A DNA stretch of 64,000 nt from Kitasatospora humi (GCF_020907985.1 NZ_JAJJPA010000007.1:1-64000), one strand, 5' to 3'; numbered from the stretch's first letter, positions 8,889 through 17,461 are shown. Program-made: numbers and translations. The notes: generated by a model not told the origin, from the sequence alone.

Positions 8889-9749
8889 TTACGGGCGCTC
8901 GCCGCGCTCGTACATGCCGACCACCTCGTCGGTGGGACCGTCCATTATCAGCTTGCCGGTCTCGATCCAGATGGTCCGCTCGCAGGTGTCCCGGATCGCG
9001 TTGTTGTTGTGGCTGACCAGGAAGACCGTACCGGCCTCCTTGCGCAGCTCCCGGATCCGGGCCTCACTGCGCCGCTGGAAGGCCTGGTCACCGGTGGACA
9101 GCGCCTCGTCGATCAGCAGCACGTCGTGGGTCTTCGCGGCCGCGATCGAGAACCGCAGGCGCGCCGCCATGCCCGACGAGTACGTGCGCATCGGCAGGTT
9201 GATGAACTCGCCCTTCTCGTTGATCCCGGAGAAGTCGACGATGCCCTGGTAGCGCTCCTTGACCTGGGCCGGGCTCATGCCCATCGCCAGGCAGCCGAGC
9301 ACCACGTTGCGCTCACCGGTCAGGTCGTCCATCAGCGCCGCGTTGACGCCGAGCAGCGACGGCTGGCCATTGGTGTAGATGCCGCCCTTCTCGGTCGGCA
9401 GCAGGCCGGCGATCGCCGAGAGCAGCGTCGACTTGCCGGAGCCGTTGGATCCGATCAGACCGATCGCCTCACCCTTGTAGGCGGTGAAGCTGACACCGCG
9501 GACGGCGTGCACCTCGGTGATGGCGGGCGAGCGCTTGCGCGAGATCAGGCGGGAGAGTGCGGAGGTGGCGCTGCCCTTGCCGGCGGAGGCGCCGTGCACC
9601 TTGTAGACGATGTGCACGTCGTCCACGACGACGGTCGGCGTCCGGGTCTCCTTGGCGGCGGCGATCGCCCGCTCGTCGCGCCCGGCACGGAACGCCTCGG
9701 CCTGGGCCTGGGCCTCGGTCTCGGTCAGGTCGGTGATCGTGTCAGCCAC
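8889..9749 (-). CDS. ABC transporter ATP-binding protein, polysaccharide/teichoic acid export type (TagH/Wzt-like)
   Basis: 286-aa ATPase powering the adjacent ABC-2 permease. Walker A GSNGSGKSTLL, signature YSSGMAARLRF, Walker B VLLIDEALSTGD and H-loop FLVSHNNN are all present. The segment preceding Walker A (EVHAVRGVSFTAYKGEAIG) is typical of TagH/RfbE ATPases. There is no long C-terminal carbohydrate-binding extension. Start GTG at 9747-9749 overlaps the permease stop by eight bases and has AGGAGG about 9 nt upstream. Confidence 0.92.
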   Translation of the reverse strand: MADTITDLTETEAQAQAEAFRAGRDERAIAAAKETRTPTVVVDDVHIVYKVHGASAGKGSATSALSRLISRKRSPAITEVHAVRGVSFTAYKGEAIGLIGSNGSGKSTLLSAIAGLLPTEKGGIYTNGQPSLLGVNAALMDDLTGERNVVLGCLAMGMSPAQVKERYQGIVDFSGINEKGEFINLPMRTYSSGMAARLRFSIAAAKTHDVLLIDEALSTGDQAFQRRSEARIRELRKEAGTVFLVSHNNNAIRDTCERTIWIETGKLIMDGPTDEVVGMYERGERP

Positions 9750-10677
9750 GGCCGTACTCCTCCTCAGCCTTCCAGAAGAAAACATAGCCGATGACGAACA
9801 TCACGACGCCCCAGCCGATGGCCAGCGCCCAGATGTGCGGCGGGAGGACCTGGTACTTCGCGTACTTGTGCTTGTCGTAGATCTGCGGCATCAGGGAGTG
9901 CCTGATGAGTTCCATGTAAACCGAGGCCGGGTTGACCCGCATGATGAACTGCGCCACCGGGTTCCAGGTGTGCACGCTGCCGGCGATGCTGTACATGACG
10001 CCGGAGACGTACATCCAGGTGCGCAGGATGAACGGCATCAGCTGCGAGACGTCACTGGTCTTGGCACCGATCCGGGCCATGATCAGGGCGAGCCCGGTGT
10101 TGAAGAGGCTCTGGAAGAGCAGCGCCGGGATGACCAGCAGCCAGGTGGGGCCGACGGGGATCTGGAAGCCGAGCAGGATCGCGATCAGCACGACCATCGA
10201 GATCAGCAGCTGCTGGAGCTGGATGACCGTGAAGGCGATCGGCACGCAGGCGCGGGGGAAGTGCAGCGCGCGGATCAGGCCCAGGTTGTACGAGATCGCC
10301 CCGGTGCCGGACTGGATGGCGCTCTGGCTGAACTGGAAGATGAACACGCCGGTGCACAGCCACGGGATGTACTCCGGGATGTCGCGGTTCTTCAGCATCA
10401 CGCCGAAGACCAGGTAGAACACCGCGCAGTTGAGCAGCGGGGTGACCACCTGCCAGACCTGGCCCATCTTGGCGGTGGTGTACTGCGCCACCAGGCGGGC
10501 CGTGGCGAACGCCATGATGAAGTGTCGCCGCCCCCACAGCTGCTTCGTGTAGGCGAACAGCCCGGGCCGGGCCCCACTGACCGTCAGGCCGTACTTATCG
10601 GCGAGCTGCTTGGGGGTCAGCCCGGTATCAACACCTCCGGGGAGGGAGAGGTTGACTGGTTCACTCACTGTCGACAC
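9742..10677 (-). CDS. ABC-2 type permease for polymer export (TagG/Wzm-like)
   Basis: 311-aa membrane protein with about six hydrophobic helices and an N-terminal cytoplasmic arm (KQLWGRRHFIMAFATARL) typical of ABC2_membrane exporters of O-antigen or teichoic acid. It forms the membrane channel with the ATPase next door. It starts 135 bases after the glycosyltransferase; that gap could carry an internal promoter. Substrate is inferred from the cassette, not visible in the permease. Confidence 0.9.
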   Translation of the reverse strand: MSTVSEPVNLSLPGGVDTGLTPKQLADKYGLTVSGARPGLFAYTKQLWGRRHFIMAFATARLVAQYTTAKMGQVWQVVTPLLNCAVFYLVFGVMLKNRDIPEYIPWLCTGVFIFQFSQSAIQSGTGAISYNLGLIRALHFPRACVPIAFTVIQLQQLLISMVVLIAILLGFQIPVGPTWLLVIPALLFQSLFNTGLALIMARIGAKTSDVSQLMPFILRTWMYVSGVMYSIAGSVHTWNPVAQFIMRVNPASVYMELIRHSLMPQIYDKHKYAKYQVLPPHIWALAIGWGVVMFVIGYVFFWKAEEEYGRG

Positions 10678-10812
10678 ATTCGTCCTTCACGAATCGGAAG
10701 TCCGGCAGCTGGCCGGGTGCAGTCGCCGGGTCCGGAACGGGCTTGGAACCGGAGTCCCAGCGGATCACGAGTGGTGCCCGAGCGGCGGTGTGATGATCCG
10801 CCGATCGGGCGA

Positions 10813-11727
10813 TCAGATGACCGGCGGTCTGCCCAGCCTGGTCAATCGCCATACCGTACGCCATCGCATGGGCCGCCGCTCACCCGCAGGTGTGCGCCAG
10901 CCCTCCCGGAACCCCTGCCGCCAGGCCTTCCAAGCCTCCCCCGAGGGCCGACGGACCAGAGTGAGCAGAATCCAGGTGCACAAGTAGAGAGGCACCAGCG
11001 GGGCCGGAAGGTTCCGCCGGGCCAGCCAGACCCGGTTGCGCGCCACGTTGTGGAAGTAGGCGGCATGCCGGGCCGGCGAGGTGGTGGGGTGGTGCAGCAC
11101 GATGTCCGCGCGGTAGTCGATCGACCAGCCGGCGTCCAGCGCCCGCCACGCGAGGTCGGTCTCCTCGTGGGCGTAGAAGAACTCGGCGGGCAGCTGCCCG
11201 GCCTGCTCGAACACCGTCGAACGGACCGCGCTGGCACCGCCGAGGAAGGTGGTGACCCGCGAGGACTTCAACGGGTCGCTGGCCCGCAGCCGCGGCACGT
11301 GGCGGCGCTGGGTCTGCCCGGTCTGCGGGTCGGCGATCCGGAAGCTCACGATGCCGAGCTCCGGGTCGGCGGTGAAGGCCTCGCGCAGCAGCCGGGCCGA
11401 GTCGGTGCGGGGCAGGCAGCCGTCGTCGTCGAGGAAGAGCACCGCGTCGACGTCCCGACCGTTCGGGCCGAACAGCTCGATGCCGACGTTGCGCCCGCCC
11501 GGGATGCCGAGGTTCTCCGGCAGCTCGACGGTGCGCACGCCCGCCGGAACCGGCGGCATCGGCACGCCCTGGGAGACCACCGCGAGCTCGACCGCCGGGC
11601 CCTCCTGGGCCAGCACCGAGTCGATCAGCGCGGCCAGCTCGGCCGGGCGGTTGCCCATGGTGATGATCACCGCGCCGAGCTTGAACTCGTCGGCGGAGGT
11701 GCTGGTGGTCCGTGTGGTCGTGCTCAT
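10813..11727 (-). CDS. GT2-family glycosyltransferase
   Basis: 304 aa, GT-A fold. N-terminal VIITMGNRPAELAALIDSVL, then VLFLDDDGCLPR (DXD-type metal/nucleotide site) and FFYAHEETDLAWRALDAGW, the ED-type catalytic-base region of rhamnosyl/galactofuranosyl-like GT2 enzymes. It likely adds a sugar to the product of the CDP-alcohol transferase before export. Start ATG at 11725-11727 overlaps the upstream stop (ATGA). Donor and acceptor sugars cannot be read from sequence. Confidence 0.9.
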   Translation of the reverse strand: MSTTTRTTSTSADEFKLGAVIITMGNRPAELAALIDSVLAQEGPAVELAVVSQGVPMPPVPAGVRTVELPENLGIPGGRNVGIELFGPNGRDVDAVLFLDDDGCLPRTDSARLLREAFTADPELGIVSFRIADPQTGQTQRRHVPRLRASDPLKSSRVTTFLGGASAVRSTVFEQAGQLPAEFFYAHEETDLAWRALDAGWSIDYRADIVLHHPTTSPARHAAYFHNVARNRVWLARRNLPAPLVPLYLCTWILLTLVRRPSGEAWKAWRQGFREGWRTPAGERRPMRWRTVWRLTRLGRPPVI

Positions 11728-12569
11728 CGCAGCCTGCTGGAGAGGACGATGCTCAGCAGGTGCAGCACGGTCTGCAGCATGGCGATGGCCGCCAGCACCA
11801 CGACCGCCAGGCGGGTGAAGAACAGCCCGCCGTGCACCTGGTCGGCGATCCCGGCCGCCAGGACGAAGAGCGAGGCCTCGACGGCGCCGACCAGCCGGTG
11901 GAACTTGAGGAAGGACGCCGCCCGGCGCGCCTTGGCCACCGAGGCCGAGCGCGGCACCGAGGCGCTGTCCTCCACGGCGGTCAGGCCGCTGCGGGCCCGG
12001 GCCACGTCCACCAGGTCGGTCTCCGACTTGATCAGGATCGCGCCGAGCGCCGCCAGGGTGCCGAGGAACGCCCACGCCCAGTGGCTGGCCGCGCCGTCGC
12101 GGTGGAACAGGTCGGCGGCCCGCAGGCCCAGGCCGGTGAGGAGCGCGGCCTCCGACATGTAGTGGCCGACCCGGTCCAGGTACACGCCGGTCAGCGAGGT
12201 CTGCCGGCGCCAGCGGGCCACCTCGCCGTCCACGCAGTCGAGCAGCAGGTAGACCTGGATCAGCAGGGCACCGACGACCGCGCCGGCGATGCCCGGGACG
12301 ACCAGCCCGATGCCGGCCAGGATGCCGGTGAACATCATCAGGTAGGTCAGGCCGTTGGGCGTGATCGCGGTGACCGTCGACAGCACCCGGGTGATCCGCA
12401 GCGAGATCTTCCGCATGTACAGCCGCCCCGCCCAGTGCTCGGCACTGCGGCGCTGCAGCATCCCCTCGGGATGGATGACGGCGCGCAGTTCCTCGATCGA
12501 GGGCCGCACCGTGAGGTCGACCGGGGGGCGGGTGGCTGAGCGGGACTCAGCAGTTGACGGCTTGGACAT
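11724..12569 (-). CDS. CDP-alcohol phosphatidyltransferase family membrane protein
   Basis: 281 aa. It would transfer a phospho-alcohol from a CDP-alcohol to an acceptor, releasing CMP. The family motif is seen as DCVDGEVARWRRQ then TGVYLDRVGH: the first three Asp are present, but the fourth Asp (usual catalytic base) is a His (GxxxDxxxH). Several hydrophobic helices surround it. The ATG at 12567-12569 overlaps the dehydrogenase gene by 23 bases; a TTG at 12618-12620 is an alternative, and neither has a clear ribosome site. The cassette suggests a glycerol- or inositol-like CDP substrate. Confidence 0.85.
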   Translation of the reverse strand: MSKPSTAESRSATRPPVDLTVRPSIEELRAVIHPEGMLQRRSAEHWAGRLYMRKISLRITRVLSTVTAITPNGLTYLMMFTGILAGIGLVVPGIAGAVVGALLIQVYLLLDCVDGEVARWRRQTSLTGVYLDRVGHYMSEAALLTGLGLRAADLFHRDGAASHWAWAFLGTLAALGAILIKSETDLVDVARARSGLTAVEDSASVPRSASVAKARRAASFLKFHRLVGAVEASLFVLAAGIADQVHGGLFFTRLAVVVLAAIAMLQTVLHLLSIVLSSRLR

Positions 12570-13608
12570 AGTCGGCGTACGCGTCCCTGATGTCTGTTGG
12601 GGAGAGGTCGAGGTGCTCAAGGATGGTGAAGCGACCCGGACGGGTATTCGGAGCGTAGTGCACCGCCTCGGTGAACTCCGCCTCGGTGAAACCGAGCTGA
12701 TCGGCGGTCACCGGCAGCCCGTGGGTCCGCAGGCACGCGACGATCAGCCCGGTCAGCTCGCGATCGCCCCGCAGGTGGCTGGCGAAGGCGGCCCCGAGGC
12801 CGACCTGCTCGCCGTGCTGGGCGGAACGCTTGGGAAAGAGCACGTCCAGGGCATGTGAGATCTCGTGGCAGGCACCCGACGAGGGCCGGCTGCTGCCCGT
12901 GATGTTCATTGCGATGCCGGACAGTACCAGTGCTTCCGAGAGCGCCGTCAGCAGGTCCGTCTCCGGGAGCCTGCCCGGGTGCCGCAGGATGTTCTCCCCG
13001 GCCGAACGGGCCATCGCGACGGCCAGTCCGTCCACCGCCTCACCGGTGATCCGGTGCGACAGCTCCCAGTCGGCGCAGGCGGAGATGTTGGAGACCACAT
13101 CGCCGATCCCGGACGCCACGAACCGCTCGGGGGCCTGCTGGATCACGTCCAGGTCGACCACGATCCCGATCGGCGAGGGCACGCCGTAGGAGCCGCGCCC
13201 CGCGTCGTTGTCGAGGATCGACACCGGGGAGCAGATGCCGTCGTGCGCCAGGTTGGTGGCGACCGACACCACGGGCAGTCCGACCCGGGCGGCGGCGTAC
13301 TTGGCGGCGTCGATGATCTTACCGCCGCCCAGGCCCACCAGGACGTCGTAGTGGCCGCCGCGCATCGCCTCGGCGAGGCGCACCGCGGCGTCCAGGGTGC
13401 CGTCGTCCACCTCGTACCAGTCGGCCGCCGGCAGCTGCGGCTCCAGCCGCTCGCGCAGCCGGACCCCGGTGCCGTTGCTGATCGCCACCGCGATCCGGCC
13501 GGCGCTGGAGAGCCGCTGGTCGGCGAGGATGCCGGCGAGCGCGTCCAGGGCTCCGTGCCGGATCTCCACGAAGAGCGGGGAGGGGACCAGCCTGGTCAGT
13601 ACCGGCAT
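12547..13608 (-). CDS. sn-glycerol-1-phosphate dehydrogenase-like / AraM-type iron-group alcohol dehydrogenase
   Basis: 353 aa. NAD(P)-binding GLGGGKIIDAAKYAA and PVVSVATNLAHDGICSPVS resemble AraM/G1PDH and 3-dehydroquinate-synthase-like enzymes. Candidate metal ligands are Asp in SGIGDVVSN, His in GACHEISHAL and His in SAQHGEQVG. Such enzymes reduce dihydroxyacetone phosphate to sn-glycerol-1-phosphate. It overlaps the upstream nucleotidyltransferase by 13 bases. Exact substrate is inferred; another ketose phosphate is possible. Confidence 0.85.
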   Translation of the reverse strand: MPVLTRLVPSPLFVEIRHGALDALAGILADQRLSSAGRIAVAISNGTGVRLRERLEPQLPAADWYEVDDGTLDAAVRLAEAMRGGHYDVLVGLGGGKIIDAAKYAAARVGLPVVSVATNLAHDGICSPVSILDNDAGRGSYGVPSPIGIVVDLDVIQQAPERFVASGIGDVVSNISACADWELSHRITGEAVDGLAVAMARSAGENILRHPGRLPETDLLTALSEALVLSGIAMNITGSSRPSSGACHEISHALDVLFPKRSAQHGEQVGLGAAFASHLRGDRELTGLIVACLRTHGLPVTADQLGFTEAEFTEAVHYAPNTRPGRFTILEHLDLSPTDIRDAYADYVQAVNC

Positions 13609-14351
13609 GCGATCTCCCGGGCCTTGGCGAGGTCCTCGTGGTTGTCCACCTCGACCCAGGCGACCTCGCCGATCGGCTGCACGTCGATCCGCAGCCCGCG
13701 GTCGGCCATCTCCTGGTAGCCGTCCTCGTAGTACAGCTGCGGGTCGCGCTCGTAGGTGGTGCGCAGCGCGTCGGTCAGGTCGTCGGCGGCTGCCGGATTG
13801 ATCACGGTCAGGCCGATGTACTCGCCGGTCGCCCCGGCCGGGTCCATGAGCTTGGTGATCCTTTGCACACCCTTTACCGGATCGACGACGACCTTCATCT
13901 CCTCGTCGGCCAGCTTCTTCACGGTGTCCAGGGCCAGGAGCACGCCCGGCGCCCGACCCTCGGTGATCAGGCGGTCATTGCCGTCCAGCAGGGTGCGCTG
14001 CACGGACGCGGGGTGCACGGTGTCGCCGTTGGCCAGCAGCAGGCCCTCGCGGAAGTACTCGCGGGCGCACCAGAGCGAGTAGGCGTTGTTCCACTCCTCG
14101 GCGCGGTCGTTCTCGCAGAGGGTGAGCTTGACGCCGTACTTCTGCTCCAGGGCGTCCTTGCGCTCGGCCACCGCCTCCTTGCGGTAACCGACCACGATCA
14201 CCGCCTCCCGCAGGCCCACCTCGGCGAAGTTGCCCAGGGTGAGGTCCAGCACGGTCTTCTCGCCGTCCACCGGCACCAGCGCCTTGGGGAGCGTGTCGGT
14301 GTACGGGCGCAGCCGGCGGCCGGCTCCGGCTGCCAGAACGAGGCCGATCAT
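13596..14351 (-). CDS. Sugar/polyol-phosphate nucleotidyltransferase (LicC/MobA-like)
   Basis: 251 aa. The signature LAAGAGRRLRPYTDTLPKAL (GxGxRxxPxTxxxPK) lies at the N-terminus, with NGDTVHP as the metal-binding Asp and VEVDNHEDLAKAREI at the C-terminus, as in choline-phosphate or inositol-phosphate cytidylyltransferases. It would activate the dehydrogenase product as a CDP-alcohol for the downstream transferase. Start ATG at 14349-14351 is preceded by AGGAGA at 7 nt. It is the first gene of the six-gene minus-strand cassette. Confidence 0.87.
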   Translation of the reverse strand: MIGLVLAAGAGRRLRPYTDTLPKALVPVDGEKTVLDLTLGNFAEVGLREAVIVVGYRKEAVAERKDALEQKYGVKLTLCENDRAEEWNNAYSLWCAREYFREGLLLANGDTVHPASVQRTLLDGNDRLITEGRAPGVLLALDTVKKLADEEMKVVVDPVKGVQRITKLMDPAGATGEYIGLTVINPAAADDLTDALRTTYERDPQLYYEDGYQEMADRGLRIDVQPIGEVAWVEVDNHEDLAKAREIACRY

Positions 14352-14786
14352 GCGGGGTCTCCTGTGGTTCGTCGGGCCGGAGGTGGGGCGGGGAGGTGCC
14401 GTCACGGGCCGGGGCAAATGCCATCAGTGATGGTAGGCGACTCGCTCGACCTGCCCGAACGCCGGTCGGGCGGGCCGCACGCCGAGTGACCGACAGGTGC
14501 ACGATCTGTGGACGGATTTTCGAGCCCGGGGGGCGTGCGCGCGGGCGTGCGCCCTGTGGAAGCGCCCAGGTACCCGGCAGCTACGTGGAATCCGTCCGCG
14601 CACGCCGGGCATGCGGCAGACTGGGGCATCCGAAGCCCTCCGTACCCGGTCCGGTCCGGGTCTGGGGGCGCGCGTGGTGATGTCCTTGCTCATTGCCGTT
14701 CATAGGACCGGGGGCTTGCCCGGGTGGTGCGTCCGACGCGCCCGCGCCCGGGTGGCGGCGCCGGTCCCCGTGCCGAAAGAGGTCCA
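14352..14786. promoter_or_regulatory. Divergent intergenic region between the export cassette and idi
   Basis: 435 bases between divergent genes. I see no credible gene and no clear promoter consensus. It should carry promoters for both directions. Confidence 0.4.
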
Positions 14787-15503
14787 ATGCCCGAGAGCCG
14801 ACCGACCAGCCTGGCCACCGCCGCCCCGGACTCCGCAGACATCGCAGACACCGCAGACACCGCGGCTGCCGTGCCGTCCCCGGCCTCCGCGTCCTCTGCC
14901 GCCTCCGCGTCCTCTGCCGCCTCCCCGGCCGCAGCGGCCTCGGCGGGCGGGGGCGGCACGGGCGCGCCCGAGATCCTGCTGGAGCTGGTGGACGACCAGG
15001 GCGCCACCATCGGCACCGCGGAGAAGCTCTGGGCGCACCAGCAGCCCGGGCGTCTGCACCGGGCCTTCTCGGTCTTCCTCTTCGACAAGCAGGGCCGCCT
15101 GCTGCTGCAGCGCCGGGCACTGGGCAAGTACCACTCCCCCGGCGTCTGGTCCAACACCTGCTGCGGCCACCCCTACCCCGACGAGCCGCCGTTCGTCGCC
15201 GCGGCCCGGCGCGTCGCCGAGGAGCTCGGTGCCGCCCCCGCGCTGCTCTGCGCGGCCGGCACGGTCCGCTACGACCTGCCCGACGAGGCCTCCGGGCTGA
15301 TCGAGCGGGAGTGGAACCACCTGTTCGTTGGCCTGATGACCGATGAGCTGCGGCCGGCCCCGGACGAGGTCGACTCGACCCGCTTCGTGACCGCCGCGGA
15401 ACTGAAGCAGCTGCAGGCCGAGAAGCCGTTCTCGGTCTGGTTCGACACCGTCTTCGAGGCGGCGCTGCCGGGGATCCGTGAAATCGCGGGCCACGGCTGG
15501 TGA
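14787..15503 (+). CDS. idi: Type I isopentenyl-diphosphate delta-isomerase
   Basis: 238 aa; interconverts IPP and DMAPP. The Nudix-type core is complete: LHRAFSVFLFDKQGRLLLQ, SNTCCGHPYP with the catalytic Cys, RRVAEELG (Nudix helix) and EREWNHLFVG with the catalytic Glu. The ATG at 14787 follows GAAAGAGG. The N-terminal 55 residues are Ala/Ser low-complexity, encoded partly by an 18-bp tandem repeat (14883-14900 and 14901-14918), and are absent from typical Idi. It is functionally linked to the hopanoid genes but divergently placed. Confidence 0.95.
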   Translation: MPESRPTSLATAAPDSADIADTADTAAAVPSPASASSAASASSAASPAAAASAGGGGTGAPEILLELVDDQGATIGTAEKLWAHQQPGRLHRAFSVFLFDKQGRLLLQRRALGKYHSPGVWSNTCCGHPYPDEPPFVAAARRVAEELGAAPALLCAAGTVRYDLPDEASGLIEREWNHLFVGLMTDELRPAPDEVDSTRFVTAAELKQLQAEKPFSVWFDTVFEAALPGIREIAGHGW

Positions 15504-15517
15504 GGGCCGGTTCCTAG

Positions 15518-16042
15518 CTAGTCGCCGTCCGCCTCGCGGGGGGCGGGAAGCGGCAGCGAAGCCCAGATGACCTTGCCGCCGCTGCCCGTCCGCTCCACGT
15601 CGCACGAACCGCCCGAAGCCAGGCTGATGCTCTTCACCAGCATCAGCCCGCGCCCGCCGGTCTGCTCCTCGTCACTCTGCACCGCCTTGGGCCGGTGCGG
15701 GTGGCCGTCCTCCACCGCCACCCGCACCTGGCCGCCCCCGATCGCCAGCTCGCAGACCACCTCCGGGGTGAGCAGCGCGGCATGGGCGACCACGTTGGTC
15801 ACCAGCTCGGAGACGATCAGCAGCACTCCGTCGGTGACGTCCGCGTACCGCTCCCCGACCAGCCCGCGGGCCCGCAGCAGGTCCCGCACCGCATGCCTGA
15901 TCCGGGGCACCGCCGACTCGTGAGCCGCGGCCGCCAGCCGCCACACGCCGTCGGGCTCGCCGGCGCCGACCCGACCGACCCGTTCGCCGTCCCACTGCTC
16001 GACCTCGGTGAGGCTGATCGCCGTCACGCTGGTCCGCTCCAC
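15518..16042 (-). CDS. RsbW-like ATP-binding regulatory protein
   Basis: About 174 aa with the HATPase_c fold of anti-sigma serine kinases. The N-box is LLIVSELVTNVVAHA and the G-box TGGRGLMLVKSIS. Such stand-alone ATPases are abundant in streptomycetes and usually bind anti-sigma antagonists or WhiJ-type partners. GTG at 16040-16042 is preferred because AAGGG lies about 9 nt upstream; the GTG at 16051 sits on top of that site. It converges on idi with a 14-nt gap. No partner gene adjoins it. Confidence 0.85.
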   Translation of the reverse strand: MERTSVTAISLTEVEQWDGERVGRVGAGEPDGVWRLAAAAHESAVPRIRHAVRDLLRARGLVGERYADVTDGVLLIVSELVTNVVAHAALLTPEVVCELAIGGGQVRVAVEDGHPHRPKAVQSDEEQTGGRGLMLVKSISLASGGSCDVERTGSGGKVIWASLPLPAPREADGD

Positions 16043-16395
16043 GCCTGCCACCCTTCTGAGGAACTCGGGTCGCCAGGGAACGGGGCGTTCCGTTCAAGGC
16101 TCCCCTTTCGCCCCCCGAGGCTAGGAGAGCCGCCCTGCGGACCGAGCAAGGTCGAGCAACTTGCCCCCGCCAGACCGCTTCCGCCCGACTGCGCCCCCTT
16201 CCGATCACCCCGTGTCCACTTGGGCCCCCATCCCGCCCGCAGAACCGTTCAAGCCCTGAGCGCCCCCGCCACCCCATGGACCACCCCCACGGACCACCCC
16301 ACCCGGGAACCCGCAGGTGAGACCCACTCCAAAAGCCTGCTAATGTTCTCTCTGTCGCCACGGGGACCACGCAAAACCCCCAAGGCACACACCCA
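16043..16395. other. Intergenic region upstream of tRNA-Leu
   Basis: 353 bases with no credible gene. It should hold the promoter of the tRNA; the segment tgctaatgttctctct near 16337-16352 is AT-richer than its surroundings and is a candidate, unproven. Confidence 0.3.
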
Positions 16396-16480
16396 GTCCG
16401 GGTGGCGGAATGGCAGACGCGCTAGCTTGAGGTGCTAGTGCCCTTTATCGGGCGTGGGGGTTCAAGTCCCCCCTCGGACA
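16396..16480 (+). tRNA. tRNA-Leu (anticodon GAG)
   Basis: 85-nt class II tRNA. The acceptor stem pairs gtccggg with ctcggac (one G-T pair). The anticodon stem ctagc/gctag encloses loop ttgaggt with anticodon GAG. The variable arm tgcccttta tcgggc and T-arm ggggttcaagtcccc are present. CCA is not encoded. The 3' end is the attachment site of the island that follows; the gene is left intact by the integration. Confidence 0.95.
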
Positions 16481-16905
16481 CTTCGTTGCGTACATGAAAT
16501 TGGCGGGTCGCGACTCAACGGTCACGATCCGCTTTTTCATGTCATAGACCAGGTTGAGACCGAAGCCCTCGTAGATCGGTGCCTTGCGTTCGGGCTCGGC
16601 CCGGAGGAGCCGGTCGGTGAGGTCACCCAGCTCGGCGATCAGCTGTTCGATCTGCTGGCGGGTCAGGGTGAGTGGGGCTGCGGAGGTGAGCTGGTTGAGC
16701 CGGGTCTGGGCGGCGGCCTGCTGGAGTCGGACTTCGTTGATCCACTGGGAGACGGTGGCCGGGTCGCCTCCGGCGTCGAGGGTGGCGCGGTAGCGGGCGA
16801 GTCTGGCGGTCGCGGCTTCGATGTCGCGTTGAGCTGATTCGGCGGCGGCTCGGTCGGGGCTGCTGGTAGCCTGGGCACCGTGGTTCCGCAGGCGCGCGGG
16901 CTGCG
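16445..16905 (-). pseudogene. Serine recombinase, C-terminal remnant 1
   Basis: The reading frame encodes a typical large-serine-recombinase C-terminal coiled region (RDIEAATARLARYRATLDAG, then QWINEVRLQQAAAQTRLNQL) and the terminal AEPERKAPIYEGFGLNLVYD segment. No catalytic resolvase domain or zinc-ribbon precedes it; upstream lies the end of a pterin synthase-like gene, so about three quarters of the protein is missing. It reads toward and through the attachment repeat, so its final residues are encoded by the tRNA 3' end on the opposite strand. It is probably the decayed integrase of the island. Confidence 0.75.
16463..16481 (+). repeat. Left attachment-site repeat (attL) inside tRNA-Leu 3' end
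   Basis: 19-bp sequence caagtcccccctcggacac, identical to 28298-28316 and diverging on both sides. The copy here completes the tRNA; the other is an isolated remnant. This is the classic signature of site-specific integration into a tRNA gene. Confidence 0.88.
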
Positions 16906-16950
16906 GCAGGTGGTACGCCGATGAGACGGCGGGGAGCTCGTGATGTGCCC

Positions 16951-17367
16951 TCATGCCACATCCCGCTGCACCACGAACTCGCCCCAGCTCGACAGCGACT
17001 CGGACACCCGGACTGAGAGCAGCCGGCCGGGCACCGCCGGCTCCACGTTCGCGATGAACCACTCGGCCAGGTGGTTGGCCAGCAGCTCGCTGGTCGGCTC
17101 GAAGTCGAAGACCTCGTTGAGGTCGCGGTGGTCCATCCGGTGCCGCACGTAGGCACCGAACGGAGCCAGGTCCCCGAAGTCGGTCACGAAGCCGGGGACG
17201 GTCAACTCGTCAGAGGCCAACGTGACGGTCACCTGGTAGTTGTGGCCGTGGACGCTCGCACACTTGTGGCCGTCCGGCAGGCCGTTGAGGTGGTGCGCGG
17301 CCGCGAACGGCCCGAAGCTCTTCCTGATTTGCTTCTCCTTCTCGGTACTTGTGTGGCACCCGAACAC
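16951..17367 (-). CDS. 6-pyruvoyl-tetrahydropterin synthase / QueD-like protein
   Basis: 138 aa. Zinc ligands His (FAAAHHL and VHGHNY), catalytic Cys in HKCASVHGH (CxxxHGH), VTDFGDL and MDHRDLNE are the family hallmarks, and SESLSSWGEF near the end matches the C-terminal strand. The family converts dihydroneopterin triphosphate to a pterin or to carboxytetrahydropterin for 7-deazaguanine. No other queuosine or folate gene is adjacent, so the role is open. The start is uncertain: the GTG at 17367 has no clear ribosome site, and the first 15 residues are not conserved-looking. Confidence 0.85.
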   Translation of the reverse strand: MFGCHTSTEKEKQIRKSFGPFAAAHHLNGLPDGHKCASVHGHNYQVTVTLASDELTVPGFVTDFGDLAPFGAYVRHRMDHRDLNEVFDFEPTSELLANHLAEWFIANVEPAVPGRLLSVRVSESLSSWGEFVVQRDVA

Positions 17368-17461
17368 GCGGAGGGCGCCAGGGTCAGGCCAGGACGGGGA
17401 GCAACGGCAGCCGGATGACGATGGACTTGCCGCCGATTTCCGGTCGGGCAGAGGCAGTCGG

